DNA of 64,000 nt. It comes from a bacterium. Its GTDB lineage: Bacteria > Desulfobacterota > Binatia > HRBIN30 > CADEER01. Positions 44,879-53,224 of the stretch are shown here, in pieces. The DNA is taken from positions 178,330-242,329 of the forward strand of contig JAHBUY010000006.1 of the NCBI GenBank assembly GCA_019637795.1, given 5' to 3'. Position numbers and translations under genes: made by a program. Position 1 is the stretch's first letter. Each line of letters begins with the position of its first letter. The notes beneath the pieces were generated by a model that saw only the letters and a list, made by a program, of their open reading frames with translations, was not told the DNA's origin and did not search any database.

Positions 44879-45805
44879 ATGACGGCGCAACGCGCGAGGG
44901 CAATTGGCACGATGACGATCCTGCTGCTGTGGGGCGGCGCTGCGGCAGCCGCCTCGCCGCAGGACAAGTGCGAGGCCGCCAAGGTGGCGACCGCCGGCAA
45001 GTACGGCTTCTGCCGCCTCAAGGCGGAGGCGAAGGCCATCAAGACCGGTTCCGCGCTCGACGTCAGCAAGTGCGACGACGGGTATGCCGCCAAGTGGAAC
45101 CAGACCGAGGCGAAATCCGGCGGCGCCTGCCCGACATCCGGCGACCTGTCGCAGATCCAGTCGCTGATCGCGCAGCACACCGGCGACGTGGCCACCGCGT
45201 TGGCCGGCGGCGGCCTGCCGCAATGCCCCGCCGACCTCGCCGCCTGCCTGGCGCAGCCCACCGGGCGCCGCCTGCAGACCGGCCAGACCATCTGCTACGA
45301 CAACTTCCTCGGCAACCCGATCGCGTGCTCGGGCACCGCCCAGGACGGCGAGTTGAAGAAGGGCCTGACGCGGGTGTACGTGGACAACGGCGATGGCACG
45401 ATCACCGATACGCGGACCGGCCTGATGTGGGAGAAGCTGAGCGACGACGGCTCGATCCACGACCGCGACAACGTCTACACGTGGGGCACCGCCAAGACGG
45501 CGGCGCTGAACACGGCGAGCTTCGCCGGGCACAATGACTGGCGGCTGCCGAACGTCAACGAGCTGCAGAGCCTGGTCCAGTACGGCACCGTGCTGCCGGC
45601 GGTGGATGCGCCGTTCAACACCGGCTGCAACCCGGCCTGCACCGTCACCACGTGCAGTTGCACGAGCGCGACCTATTACTGGTCCTCGACCACCTCGACC
45701 AACAACCCGTCCGATGCCTGGACCGTCGACTTCAACGTCGGCGGCGTCTCGCCGGAGTTCAAGGTGACGAACTACTCCGTGCGCGCCGTTCGCGACGGGT
45801 TGTGA
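44879..45805 (+). CDS. Secreted DUF1566 (Lcl C-terminal-like) protein
   Basis: 308 residues from the ATG at 44879 with ATGGAGG upstream. Signal peptide (MTILLLWGGAAAAAS). An N-terminal ~95-residue helical Cys domain (CEAAKVATAGKYGFCRLKAE, SKCDDGY, ACPTSGD) precedes a DUF1566 domain of the C-type-lectin-like class: DTRTGLMWEKLS, GHNDWRLPNVNELQSLV, TYYWSSTT and FKVTNYSVRAVRDG. DUF1566 proteins are extracellular and often ligand-binding or fimbria-associated. The stop overlaps the GTG of the next gene (GTGA). Confidence 0.87.
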   Translation: MTAQRARAIGTMTILLLWGGAAAAASPQDKCEAAKVATAGKYGFCRLKAEAKAIKTGSALDVSKCDDGYAAKWNQTEAKSGGACPTSGDLSQIQSLIAQHTGDVATALAGGGLPQCPADLAACLAQPTGRRLQTGQTICYDNFLGNPIACSGTAQDGELKKGLTRVYVDNGDGTITDTRTGLMWEKLSDDGSIHDRDNVYTWGTAKTAALNTASFAGHNDWRLPNVNELQSLVQYGTVLPAVDAPFNTGCNPACTVTTCSCTSATYYWSSTTSTNNPSDAWTVDFNVGGVSPEFKVTNYSVRAVRDGL

Positions 45806-47919
45806 TCGAAGGGGCGCCAACGGAACCACGCCGCGCCGCCCTCGCCACGGGCGGCGCGGCGGCGGCGCCCGTCGAGCCGGGCCGGACGGCTCACGAACGA
45901 AGCGGCGACGCGGCCGCCGCGACGGCGGCGCGCGCCCGCGCCGCCCTGCTGGCGGCGGCGCTCGTCGCGATGACCGTGCTCGCCTACCTGCCGGCGCTGC
46001 AGGGCGGCTTCGTGTGGGACGACGACAATTACGTCACCGCCAACCCGACCCTGCTGAACCTCGACGGTCTGCGCCGCATCTGGGTCGAGCCCGACGCCGT
46101 CCCGCAGTACTACCCACTCACGTTCACGACGTTCTGGGTCGAGTATCACCTGTGGGAGCTGGCGCCCTTCGGGTATCACCTGGTCAACGTCCTGTTGCAC
46201 GCGTTGAGCGCGGTGCTGTTCTGGCAGCTTCTGCGCCGGCTCGGCGTCCCCGGGGCCTGGTTCGCCGGCGCGATCTTCGCGCTGCATCCCATGCACGTCG
46301 AATCGGTGGCGTGGATCACCGAGCGCAAGAACGTGCTGTCCGGCGCCTGCTACCTGGGCGCGGCGCTGGCGTACCTGCGCTTCGCCACCGGGCCGCAGCG
46401 CGCACGGTGGCCGTGGTACGCGCTGGCGCTGCTGCTCTTCGTCGGCGCGCTGTTGAGCAAGACGGTCACCTGTTCGCTCCCCGCCGCGCTCCTGCTGGTC
46501 CTCTGGTGGAAGCGGGGACGGCTCGACTGGCGCGACGTCGCCGGGGTGGCGCCGTTCGTCGCCGTCGGCCTGGCGGCGGCCGCGATGACCGTGTGGATGG
46601 AGCGCCACCACGTCGGCGCCCAGGGCGCGGAGTGGACCTTCTCCCTCGTCGAGCACGTCCTCATCGCCGGACGCATCCTCTGGTTCTACCTGTGGACGCT
46701 GCTCTGGCCCGCCAATCTCATGTTCTTCTACCCGCGCTGGCAGATCGATGCGGCGGCGTGGTGGCAGTATCTGTTTCCGCTCGCCGCCCTCGCGACCGCG
46801 GGGGCCTTGTGGCTGGGGCGCCGCCGCATCGGGCTGGCGGCGCTGGTGGTGGCACTCTTCTACGCCGGCACGCTGCTTCCCGCGCTCGGCTTCTTCAACG
46901 TCTACCCGATGCGCTACTCCTTCGTCGCCGATCATTTCGCCTACCTGGCGACGCTCGGCCCGATCGCCCTGATCGCGGCGCTGGCCGCGCGCGCGGCCGA
47001 CCGGCTGCGCGCCACCCGCGTCAGCCGTTCGGCGCTCGCCGCCGCGCTGCTGATCGTCCTCGGCGTCCTGAGCTGGCAGCGGGCCACCGCGTACGAGGAC
47101 GTCGAGACCCTGTGGACGGACACCGTCGAGAAGAACCCCGACAGTTGGGCCGGCCGGCTGAATCTCGGCGGCGTCCTGGCGGATCAGGGACGGATCGACG
47201 AGGCACTGGCGCAGTTCCAGGTGGCGCTCCGCCTCTGGCCGGCGTCGCCCGAGGCGCACAACGCGCTCGGCGCGATGCTCGATCAGCAGGGCGAGTGGGA
47301 GGCGGCCGCCGCCGAGTTCCGTGAGGCGCTGCGCCTGGAGCCGCGCTACTACGAGGCGCACACCAACCTCGGCATCGTGCTCGCCTCGAGCGGCAAGCCG
47401 ATCGAGGCGCTCGATCACCTGACCATCGCGGTGCGCTTGAAGCCGCGCTACGTCGAGGCCTACTACCACGTCGCCACCACGCTGGTGCAGTTGAACCGCC
47501 CGACCGACGCCGCCAAGTACTTCGCCACCACGCTGCTGCTCGCCCCGGAGCACGCCGGCGCGCACAGCGGCCTCTGCGCGCTGCAGGTCGATCAGGGCCG
47601 CTTCGCGGACGCCGCCGCCCACTGCCAGCAGGCCATCCGACTGAACGCCAGCGATCCCGAGCCCTACGAGCATCTCGCCGCCGCCCTGCGCGGCCTGGAT
47701 CAGGGCGCCGAGGCGCAGGCCGCCGCCGAGCAGGCGCGGCGCCTGCGCCACGACGGCGCCGCCATGCACCGCAGGTCCGCCGCCTCCCTGGCGCAGCAGG
47801 GGCGGCCGCAGGCGGCCATCGCGCAGTTGCAGGAGGCGCTGCGGCTGCTGCCCGGCGATGCCGCGGCGCAGGCCCAGCTCGCCGAGCTGCTCGCCGCGCG
47901 CCCGCGACCGACCCCGTGA
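45802..47919 (+). CDS. TMTC-like membrane protein with TPR repeats (GT-C family)
   Basis: 705 residues; GTG start overlapping the previous stop by 4 bp. About eleven transmembrane helices occupy residues ~45-435. The first loop holds GGFVWDDDNYVTANP, an acidic D-D motif like the active site of GT-C mannosyltransferases, and HPMHVESVAWITERKN is highly conserved in TMTC-like proteins. Residues ~445-705 are TPR units (AEFREALRLEPRYYEAHTNL, LTIAVRLKPRYVEAYYHV). TMTC proteins O-mannosylate exported proteins in animals. Here it could glycosylate the neighbouring secreted proteins. Paralog at 51399. Confidence 0.85.
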   Translation: MIEGAPTEPRRAALATGGAAAAPVEPGRTAHERSGDAAAATAARARAALLAAALVAMTVLAYLPALQGGFVWDDDNYVTANPTLLNLDGLRRIWVEPDAVPQYYPLTFTTFWVEYHLWELAPFGYHLVNVLLHALSAVLFWQLLRRLGVPGAWFAGAIFALHPMHVESVAWITERKNVLSGACYLGAALAYLRFATGPQRARWPWYALALLLFVGALLSKTVTCSLPAALLLVLWWKRGRLDWRDVAGVAPFVAVGLAAAAMTVWMERHHVGAQGAEWTFSLVEHVLIAGRILWFYLWTLLWPANLMFFYPRWQIDAAAWWQYLFPLAALATAGALWLGRRRIGLAALVVALFYAGTLLPALGFFNVYPMRYSFVADHFAYLATLGPIALIAALAARAADRLRATRVSRSALAAALLIVLGVLSWQRATAYEDVETLWTDTVEKNPDSWAGRLNLGGVLADQGRIDEALAQFQVALRLWPASPEAHNALGAMLDQQGEWEAAAAEFREALRLEPRYYEAHTNLGIVLASSGKPIEALDHLTIAVRLKPRYVEAYYHVATTLVQLNRPTDAAKYFATTLLLAPEHAGAHSGLCALQVDQGRFADAAAHCQQAIRLNASDPEPYEHLAAALRGLDQGAEAQAAAEQARRLRHDGAAMHRRSAASLAQQGRPQAAIAQLQEALRLLPGDAAAQAQLAELLAARPRPTP

Positions 47920-48890
47920 CGGACCGGGAGTTGACCACGTCGACCGGCGCTGGTAGCGCGGCCGCTCCGGTGCGCTTCCGTCCTCGAAACTGGATCGTCC
48001 TCGCCGGCGCCATCGGGCTCGCGCTCGCGGCGCTGGCGTATTGGACGCTGGCGCGGCCCGCGAGCGGCGCGGCGCCGCGGCTGCGCGCCGCGCTCGAGCA
48101 GGCGGCCACCTATCTCGGCCGCACCGAGCTGCGCGGTGACGACACCTGGATCGCGACCCAGGGCGCGATGCGGCTCGGTCCCGACTTCCGCACCTGGGCG
48201 GAGACCCTGAACGTCAATCCGATCGTCGAGACGGACGTCCAGCGCGACCCGCTCGCCAGCCGTACCGGGTCGGGCACCGAGGGCCACCTGTGGAAGCTGC
48301 GTTGGCTGCCCGATACCGCGCTCCCTGCCCTGCCGCGCCCCGACGACACGCTCGCACCGCCGCTGCCGGTGGCGCTCACCGACGAGGACCTCTTCGCGAT
48401 CCTGCGCGACATGGCGTACGCGGTGGTGTGTCCGCGCCTCAGCCCCAGCGATCGCCAGGCCTGGCTCGATGGCCTGCACGTCCCGGCGCAGAGCTATCGT
48501 CTCACCCATCAGCTCCTGTCGCTCATCATCGGCCACAACCAGGGCTGCCTCGACGCCGCCACCGTCGAACCGCTGCGGCGCGAGCTCGCCACCCGGCTGT
48601 GGCTCGAACAGGCGGCCGACCGCAGCGGGATCCACGACCTGTCGATCGAGCGCATGGCCATCCTCTGCTACGCGCAGGTCTGCGACTGGATTCCCACCGC
48701 CTGGGTGGACGAGGTGATCGCGACCCAGGAACCCTCCGGCTCGTGGGGCGAACGCAATCCCGGGGTGCACGAGCGAGTGGTCGCCCGGCCGGAGCACACG
48801 GCGGCGCTCGCCTTCTACGTGCTCGCCGCCACCTGGCACGAGCGGTTCGCCGACATCTCGCCGCGCCCGGTACCGCCGCAGGGTCGCTGA
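47916..48890 (+). CDS. Membrane-anchored protein of unknown function
   Basis: 324 residues; GTG start overlapping the upstream stop (GTGA). One N-terminal membrane helix (~25-47, WIVLAGAIGLALAALAYWTL) is followed by an extracytoplasmic, mostly helical domain. Sequences such as YLGRTELRGDDTWIATQGAM and SGSWGERNPGVHERVVARPE hint at an alpha/alpha-toroid (prenyltransferase/squalene-cyclase-like) arrangement, but no catalytic set is recognised. Coupling to the TMTC-like gene suggests a shared process. Its stop is only 4 bp from the convergent synthase-like gene's stop. Confidence 0.7.
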   Translation: MTDRELTTSTGAGSAAAPVRFRPRNWIVLAGAIGLALAALAYWTLARPASGAAPRLRAALEQAATYLGRTELRGDDTWIATQGAMRLGPDFRTWAETLNVNPIVETDVQRDPLASRTGSGTEGHLWKLRWLPDTALPALPRPDDTLAPPLPVALTDEDLFAILRDMAYAVVCPRLSPSDRQAWLDGLHVPAQSYRLTHQLLSLIIGHNQGCLDAATVEPLRRELATRLWLEQAADRSGIHDLSIERMAILCYAQVCDWIPTAWVDEVIATQEPSGSWGERNPGVHERVVARPEHTAALAFYVLAATWHERFADISPRPVPPQGR

Positions 48891-48894
48891 CGGA

Positions 48895-51303
48895 TCACGA
48901 ATGCGCCGCGTCCGGCGGCTCGCCGCCCCATCGGCCGAAGGCGACCAGCGCCAGTCCGTAGCCGAGCGCGGCGATCCACGCGACCGCCGCGAAGCCGACC
49001 TCCATCGCGATCAGCACCGCCAGCAGCGGCCCGAGGACCGAGGCGCAGCCGTTGGCGGCCCATGCCCAGCCGATCAGCGGCGCCGCCCGCTGCGCCGTCA
49101 GCGATGCCACCGCCGCCGGGAAGGGAATCCCGAGCAGGAAACCGAGCGGCAGCAACAGGCCGGCGGCGACGGCGAGACGCGCCGGCAGGGTGTACGGCAG
49201 TGCCGCCGCGAGCACCATCGGCAGCAGCGCGCCGTAGGCGATCGCCAGCGCCGCGATCGCGGCGCAGATCAGCCGCAGACGGGCTCCGCCGCGGGTCAGC
49301 GGCCCCGCGCAGGCGCTGCCCAGGCCGCCGGCGACCAGGAGCGCCGCCAGCACGCAGGCGGTGGCGTAGACGGGATGCCCGAGGAACAGCGTCAGGCGCT
49401 GCATGAGGCTGACCTCGAGCAGCATGAACGACACCCCGATGGCGGCGAAGTACACGATCACCCCGCCGAGACGATGACGCGGGCCGCGTCGGCGCTGCAA
49501 CGCGAGCGGCGCGATCAACAGCAGCGCCGACAGGACGACCGCCTGCCCCAGGGTCGCCAGCAGCACCAGACGTCCCGACAGCGCCAGCATGCTGTCGCCC
49601 CATCCGGCTCCGAACGGATTGGCATCGCGCCAGCGCCCGAACTGGAAGAAGAAGGGCCGATCGTCCACCGCCGGGGTCACGTCGTAGGGGTAGCGCGCGA
49701 TCCAGGCGTCCGGGTCCGCCGCCCCCAGGAACGACGTGAACTCGTTCTCGCCCGCCGCGCCGGGGGCGTAGAGAAACCCGAACTGCCGCGCCGCGGCGAC
49801 CTGCTGCAACGCCGCGAGATCGGCGGCGGTGAAGGGGGTGCGTTTGACCAGCACGTTGCCGAGCCGTCCCAGCGACAGGACGACGATGTGCCGCGCCGGG
49901 TCGGCCACGCCCAGGCGGCGCAGTGCCGCGGCGGCGACCGTGCAGAGCTTCAACGTCTCGCGTGGCGGGCTCCACAACCAGCGGGTCAGCGTCAGCACCC
50001 CGTCGTCGGTGAGATGCGCCAGGTAGTCCGTGAACGCCTCGACCGTGTAGAGGTAGGCCTCGGCCAGGCTGTACGCGCCCGAGGCCGAGGCGGCCCAGGT
50101 ATCCACGAACGAGAGCTGGATGACGTCGAAGCGATCCGACGTCCGGCGCACGAACGCCCGCCCCTCGGCGACGTGCAGGCGCACCGCCGGACGCGCGAAC
50201 AGCTCGCCCGTCCGCGCCGCGTAGGGCCCGGTCATCAGTGCCGCGATCGCCGGGTTGACCTCCACCGCCGTCACCTGCTCGGCGCCGTTGCGCAGCGCGA
50301 CCAGGACGTCCACGCCGCCGCCGGCGCCGATGATCAGGGCGCGGCGGGGGCGAAAGACCTGGGCGGCCGCCGACGGCAGCATGTAGTCGAGGAAGCTCTG
50401 CCCCGCCGTCTCGCTGTCCGGCGACACGATCGGCGTCGCCGCGTCGCCGTCGATCACGATCTGCACCTGCGGCGGCAGCGGCACGCCCGCCTGCGGGTTC
50501 GCCGTCCAGCGCACGGTGCCGCTGTTCTCGACCACGTCGACGCGCGCGATCGCGTTCCATTCCGTATGGACGACCCGGGCGTCCGGAAAGCGCTCCCGAT
50601 CCAGGAACTGGCTCAGGCCCTTGCCCGGTCCGGGTCGAATGGCGAGCACCTGCGGCGCGAGCGGCAGCGAGACCACCGCCAGCAGGGGCAGCACCAGGCA
50701 GCGCGCCGCCCCGCGCCGCTCGACCTCGGCACGCAGCAGCGCCGCCGCCAGCGCCGCGGCGGCGGCCGCCGCCCAGATGACGCCGTCGGCGCCCAGCCAC
50801 CCGATGAGGGCGACGACCAGCATGCAGCCGAGGCCGGCGCCGATGAGATCGCTCGCGTAGAGTCGGTGCACCGATGCCGCGAACGCGGTGAGCAGCAGCA
50901 CGATCGCCAGGCCGGCGAGGGTGAACGGAACCACCAGCACCGCGTAGGTCAGCACCAGATAGGCGAGCTGCGCCCGCTCGACCGCCAACCGGGTCGGATC
51001 GAACGGCACGTGCGTCACCAGCCCGACGGCCGCCAGCACGGCCGCGGCGAAGCCGGCCGCGCACCAGGCCGCCCCGCCCAGCGGGTGTTCGCGGAGCTGC
51101 GGCGCGAGCGCCAGCACGACGCCGCTGACCGCGAAACCGAGCAGCGCCACGCTCAGCACCATGAACGCGAAGTGATGCCAGATGGTGAACGAGAAGATGC
51201 GGGTGAGCGCGATCTCCACCAGCATCACGGCGGCGGCGAGCAGCCCCACCGCGACCAGTATCGTCCAGCGGGGGCTCCGCGGGCGCTCCATCATCGCCGA
51301 CAT
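48895..51303 (-). CDS. Membrane-embedded spermidine synthase-like protein
   Basis: 802 residues from the ATG at 51303; an upstream TTG and two nearby ATGs are alternatives. N-terminal hydrophobic helices (~6-220) start with VEIALTRIFSF. A soluble domain follows with ALIIGAGGGVDVLVAL and VTAVEVNPAI, a SAM-type nucleotide motif, and VTPAVDDRPFFFQF, a hallmark of fused spermidine-synthase-like proteins. A second set of ~7 helices closes the protein (YFAAIGVSFMLLEVSLMQRL, FLLGIPFPAAV). Such proteins are unlikely to make spermidine alone; the true activity is unknown. It lies between the two TMTC-like paralogs. Confidence 0.85.
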   Translation of the reverse strand: MSAMMERPRSPRWTILVAVGLLAAAVMLVEIALTRIFSFTIWHHFAFMVLSVALLGFAVSGVVLALAPQLREHPLGGAAWCAAGFAAAVLAAVGLVTHVPFDPTRLAVERAQLAYLVLTYAVLVVPFTLAGLAIVLLLTAFAASVHRLYASDLIGAGLGCMLVVALIGWLGADGVIWAAAAAAALAAALLRAEVERRGAARCLVLPLLAVVSLPLAPQVLAIRPGPGKGLSQFLDRERFPDARVVHTEWNAIARVDVVENSGTVRWTANPQAGVPLPPQVQIVIDGDAATPIVSPDSETAGQSFLDYMLPSAAAQVFRPRRALIIGAGGGVDVLVALRNGAEQVTAVEVNPAIAALMTGPYAARTGELFARPAVRLHVAEGRAFVRRTSDRFDVIQLSFVDTWAASASGAYSLAEAYLYTVEAFTDYLAHLTDDGVLTLTRWLWSPPRETLKLCTVAAAALRRLGVADPARHIVVLSLGRLGNVLVKRTPFTAADLAALQQVAAARQFGFLYAPGAAGENEFTSFLGAADPDAWIARYPYDVTPAVDDRPFFFQFGRWRDANPFGAGWGDSMLALSGRLVLLATLGQAVVLSALLLIAPLALQRRRGPRHRLGGVIVYFAAIGVSFMLLEVSLMQRLTLFLGHPVYATACVLAALLVAGGLGSACAGPLTRGGARLRLICAAIAALAIAYGALLPMVLAAALPYTLPARLAVAAGLLLPLGFLLGIPFPAAVASLTAQRAAPLIGWAWAANGCASVLGPLLAVLIAMEVGFAAVAWIAALGYGLALVAFGRWGGEPPDAAHS

Positions 51304-51398
51304 GCAGCTCGCACAGTGGTGTGGATGAGTCAAAGCGGCGCGCCGCCGGCTGCCATCGCGCCCGCCGCCGGGCGCGCCGCCCCGCAGGTCCGCCGGTG

Positions 51399-53066
51399 AT
51401 GCGCGATCGCCCCGCCGGCGCGCGCGCGTCGACCATCGCGGCCCTGGTCGCCATCGCGCTGGCGACGTGGTGCGCCTACTGGCCCTGCCTGTGGGGCGGG
51501 TTCATCTGGGACGACAACTCCTACGTGGCGTACAACCCGCTGCTGCAGGACGCCGCCGGGCTGTGGCGGATCTGGTTCGAGCCCACCGCCACCCCCCAGT
51601 ACCATCCCCTCGTCTTCTCCTCGTACTGGGCCGAGTACCAGTGGTGGGGCCTGGCCACGCCGGGCTATCACGCCGTCAACATCGCGCTGCACGTCGCCAA
51701 CTCGCTGCTGCTGTTCGCGGTGCTGCGGCGGCTGCGCGTCCGCGGCGCGGTGCTCGCCGCCGGCCTCTTCGCGCTCCATCCGGTGCACGTCGAATCGGTG
51801 GCCTGGATCACCGAGCGCAAGGACGTCCTCTCCGCCCTCTTCTACGGCGCCACGCTGCTCTGCTGGCTGCGCTACCTGGCCAGCGACCGGGAGCGCGACT
51901 GGATCATCGCGCTGGCGTTGGCGACGGGCACGCTGCTCAGCAAGACGGTACTCTGCACCCTGCCGGCAGGGCTGGCCCTGCTGGCCTGGTGGCGGGCGCC
52001 GGAACGCTGGCGCGTCTGGGGTCTGCGACTGGTGCCCTTCCTGCTCGTCAGCGCCCCCATCGCCGCGGTGACCGTCTGGCGCGAGCACGCCCACGGCAAC
52101 CCCGCCCTGCCCTACGGCGCGGTCGAACGGGTGCTGATCGCCGCCCGCGCCCTGTGGGTCCACGTCGCCGCGCTGATCTGGCCCCTCGATCTCACCATCG
52201 CCTATGCGCGCTGGGACGTCTCGGTCGCCGACCCGATCGGCGCCCTGGCGCTCCTCGCCTGGCTGGCCGTCGCCCTGGCGCTCTGGCGGCTGCGCGCCCG
52301 CTTCGGCGGCGGGCCGCTGACGGCGTTCGCATTCTACGTCGTGACGCTCGCCCCGATGCTCGGCTTCGTCGACTACAACATCATGCGCTACGCCTTCGTC
52401 GCCGATCACTTCCAGTACGTCGCGAGCGCCGGACTGATCGCCCTCGCCGCCGCGGCCGCGGCGCACGGGACGCGCGGCCGACCCGCCTGGCAGCGGGTCG
52501 CCATGGCGAGCGCGCTGCTCGCCGTGCTCGCCGCGCTCACCTGGCGCCAGGCCGGGCTCTACCGCGACGCCGACACGATGTGGCGCGACAACCTCGCCAA
52601 GAACCCGCGGTCGTGGATCGCGTACAGCTTCCTCGCCACCGAAGCGATGCGCGAGAATCGCTACCCGGATGCCGCGGCGGTGCTGCGCCAGGCCGTGGCG
52701 GCGATACCCGAGCACGCCGAGGCGCGCCGCACCCTGGGCGTCGTGCTCGCCTCGCTCGGCCAGCCGCACGAGGCGTTGGAGCAGTTGCGCGTCGCGCGCG
52801 CGCTCGATCCCGCCAACCCCCGGGTCGCGCACGGCCTCGGCGCCCTGCTGCTCAGCAACGGACAGGCCCGCGAGGCCGCCGATCAGTTCGCCGCCGCCGT
52901 GGCGCTGCAGCCCGACTACGCCGACGCCTGGCACTATTGGGGACTCGCCGACGCCCAGCTCGGCAATCGAGCCGACGCCATCGCGCATCTGGAGCAATCC
53001 CTGCGCCTGCGACCGGACAACCCGGAGGCCCGCGCCGCCCTCGACGCGCTCCGCGCCTCGCCGTAA
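51399..53066 (+). CDS. TMTC-like membrane protein with TPR repeats (paralog)
   Basis: 555 residues from the ATG at 51399 (GTG 51396 possible). It parallels the product of 45802: GGFIWDDNSYVAYNP, HPVHVESVAWITERKDVLSA, FVDYNIMRYAFVADHFQYVA and then TPR units (~405-555: VLRQAVAAIPEHAEARRTLG, AVALQPDYADAWHYWGLADA). The TPR domain is shorter (about four units against seven). It is divergent from the synthase-like gene, 95 bp apart. Likely a GT-C glycosyltransferase with a periplasmic TPR domain. Confidence 0.85.
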   Translation: MRDRPAGARASTIAALVAIALATWCAYWPCLWGGFIWDDNSYVAYNPLLQDAAGLWRIWFEPTATPQYHPLVFSSYWAEYQWWGLATPGYHAVNIALHVANSLLLFAVLRRLRVRGAVLAAGLFALHPVHVESVAWITERKDVLSALFYGATLLCWLRYLASDRERDWIIALALATGTLLSKTVLCTLPAGLALLAWWRAPERWRVWGLRLVPFLLVSAPIAAVTVWREHAHGNPALPYGAVERVLIAARALWVHVAALIWPLDLTIAYARWDVSVADPIGALALLAWLAVALALWRLRARFGGGPLTAFAFYVVTLAPMLGFVDYNIMRYAFVADHFQYVASAGLIALAAAAAAHGTRGRPAWQRVAMASALLAVLAALTWRQAGLYRDADTMWRDNLAKNPRSWIAYSFLATEAMRENRYPDAAAVLRQAVAAIPEHAEARRTLGVVLASLGQPHEALEQLRVARALDPANPRVAHGLGALLLSNGQAREAADQFAAAVALQPDYADAWHYWGLADAQLGNRADAIAHLEQSLRLRPDNPEARAALDALRASP

Positions 53067-53077
53067 GCACCGCCGCG

Positions 53078-53215
53078 CCATCGGCGCCCATCCGCATCCA
53101 TCGCCGGCCATCCGCATCCATCGGTGGCCATCCGTGCCCGGTGGCCATCCGTGTCCGCTGGTCATCGGTGTCCATCGGTGTCCATCGGTGGCCATCCGTG
53201 TCCATCTGTGTTTCC
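53078..53215. repeat. ATCCGTG-type short-unit repeat array
   Basis: About 138 bp between two genes is built from ~10-bp units of the type CCATC(C/G)GTG(T/G), degenerate at the left end and more regular at the right: TCATCGGTGTCCATCGGTGT, then CCATCGGTGG, CCATCCGTGT and CCATCTGTGT. The last 29 bp match the solo copy at 32580-32610 in reverse complement. No spacers are present, so it is not a CRISPR array. Confidence 0.7.
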
Positions 53216-53224
53216 TATCCGCCC

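Noticed and set aside
38699..45829. An even longer minus-strand open frame (over 2300 codons) opposite the Cys-rich and lyase-like genes
   Set aside because: Caused by high GC and by repeats in the + strand genes; no motifs, no plausible start, and it crosses gene boundaries.
53078..53215. Short-unit repeat array considered as a CRISPR
   Set aside because: Units are ~10 bp, degenerate and contiguous with no unique spacers, and no cas genes are nearby.
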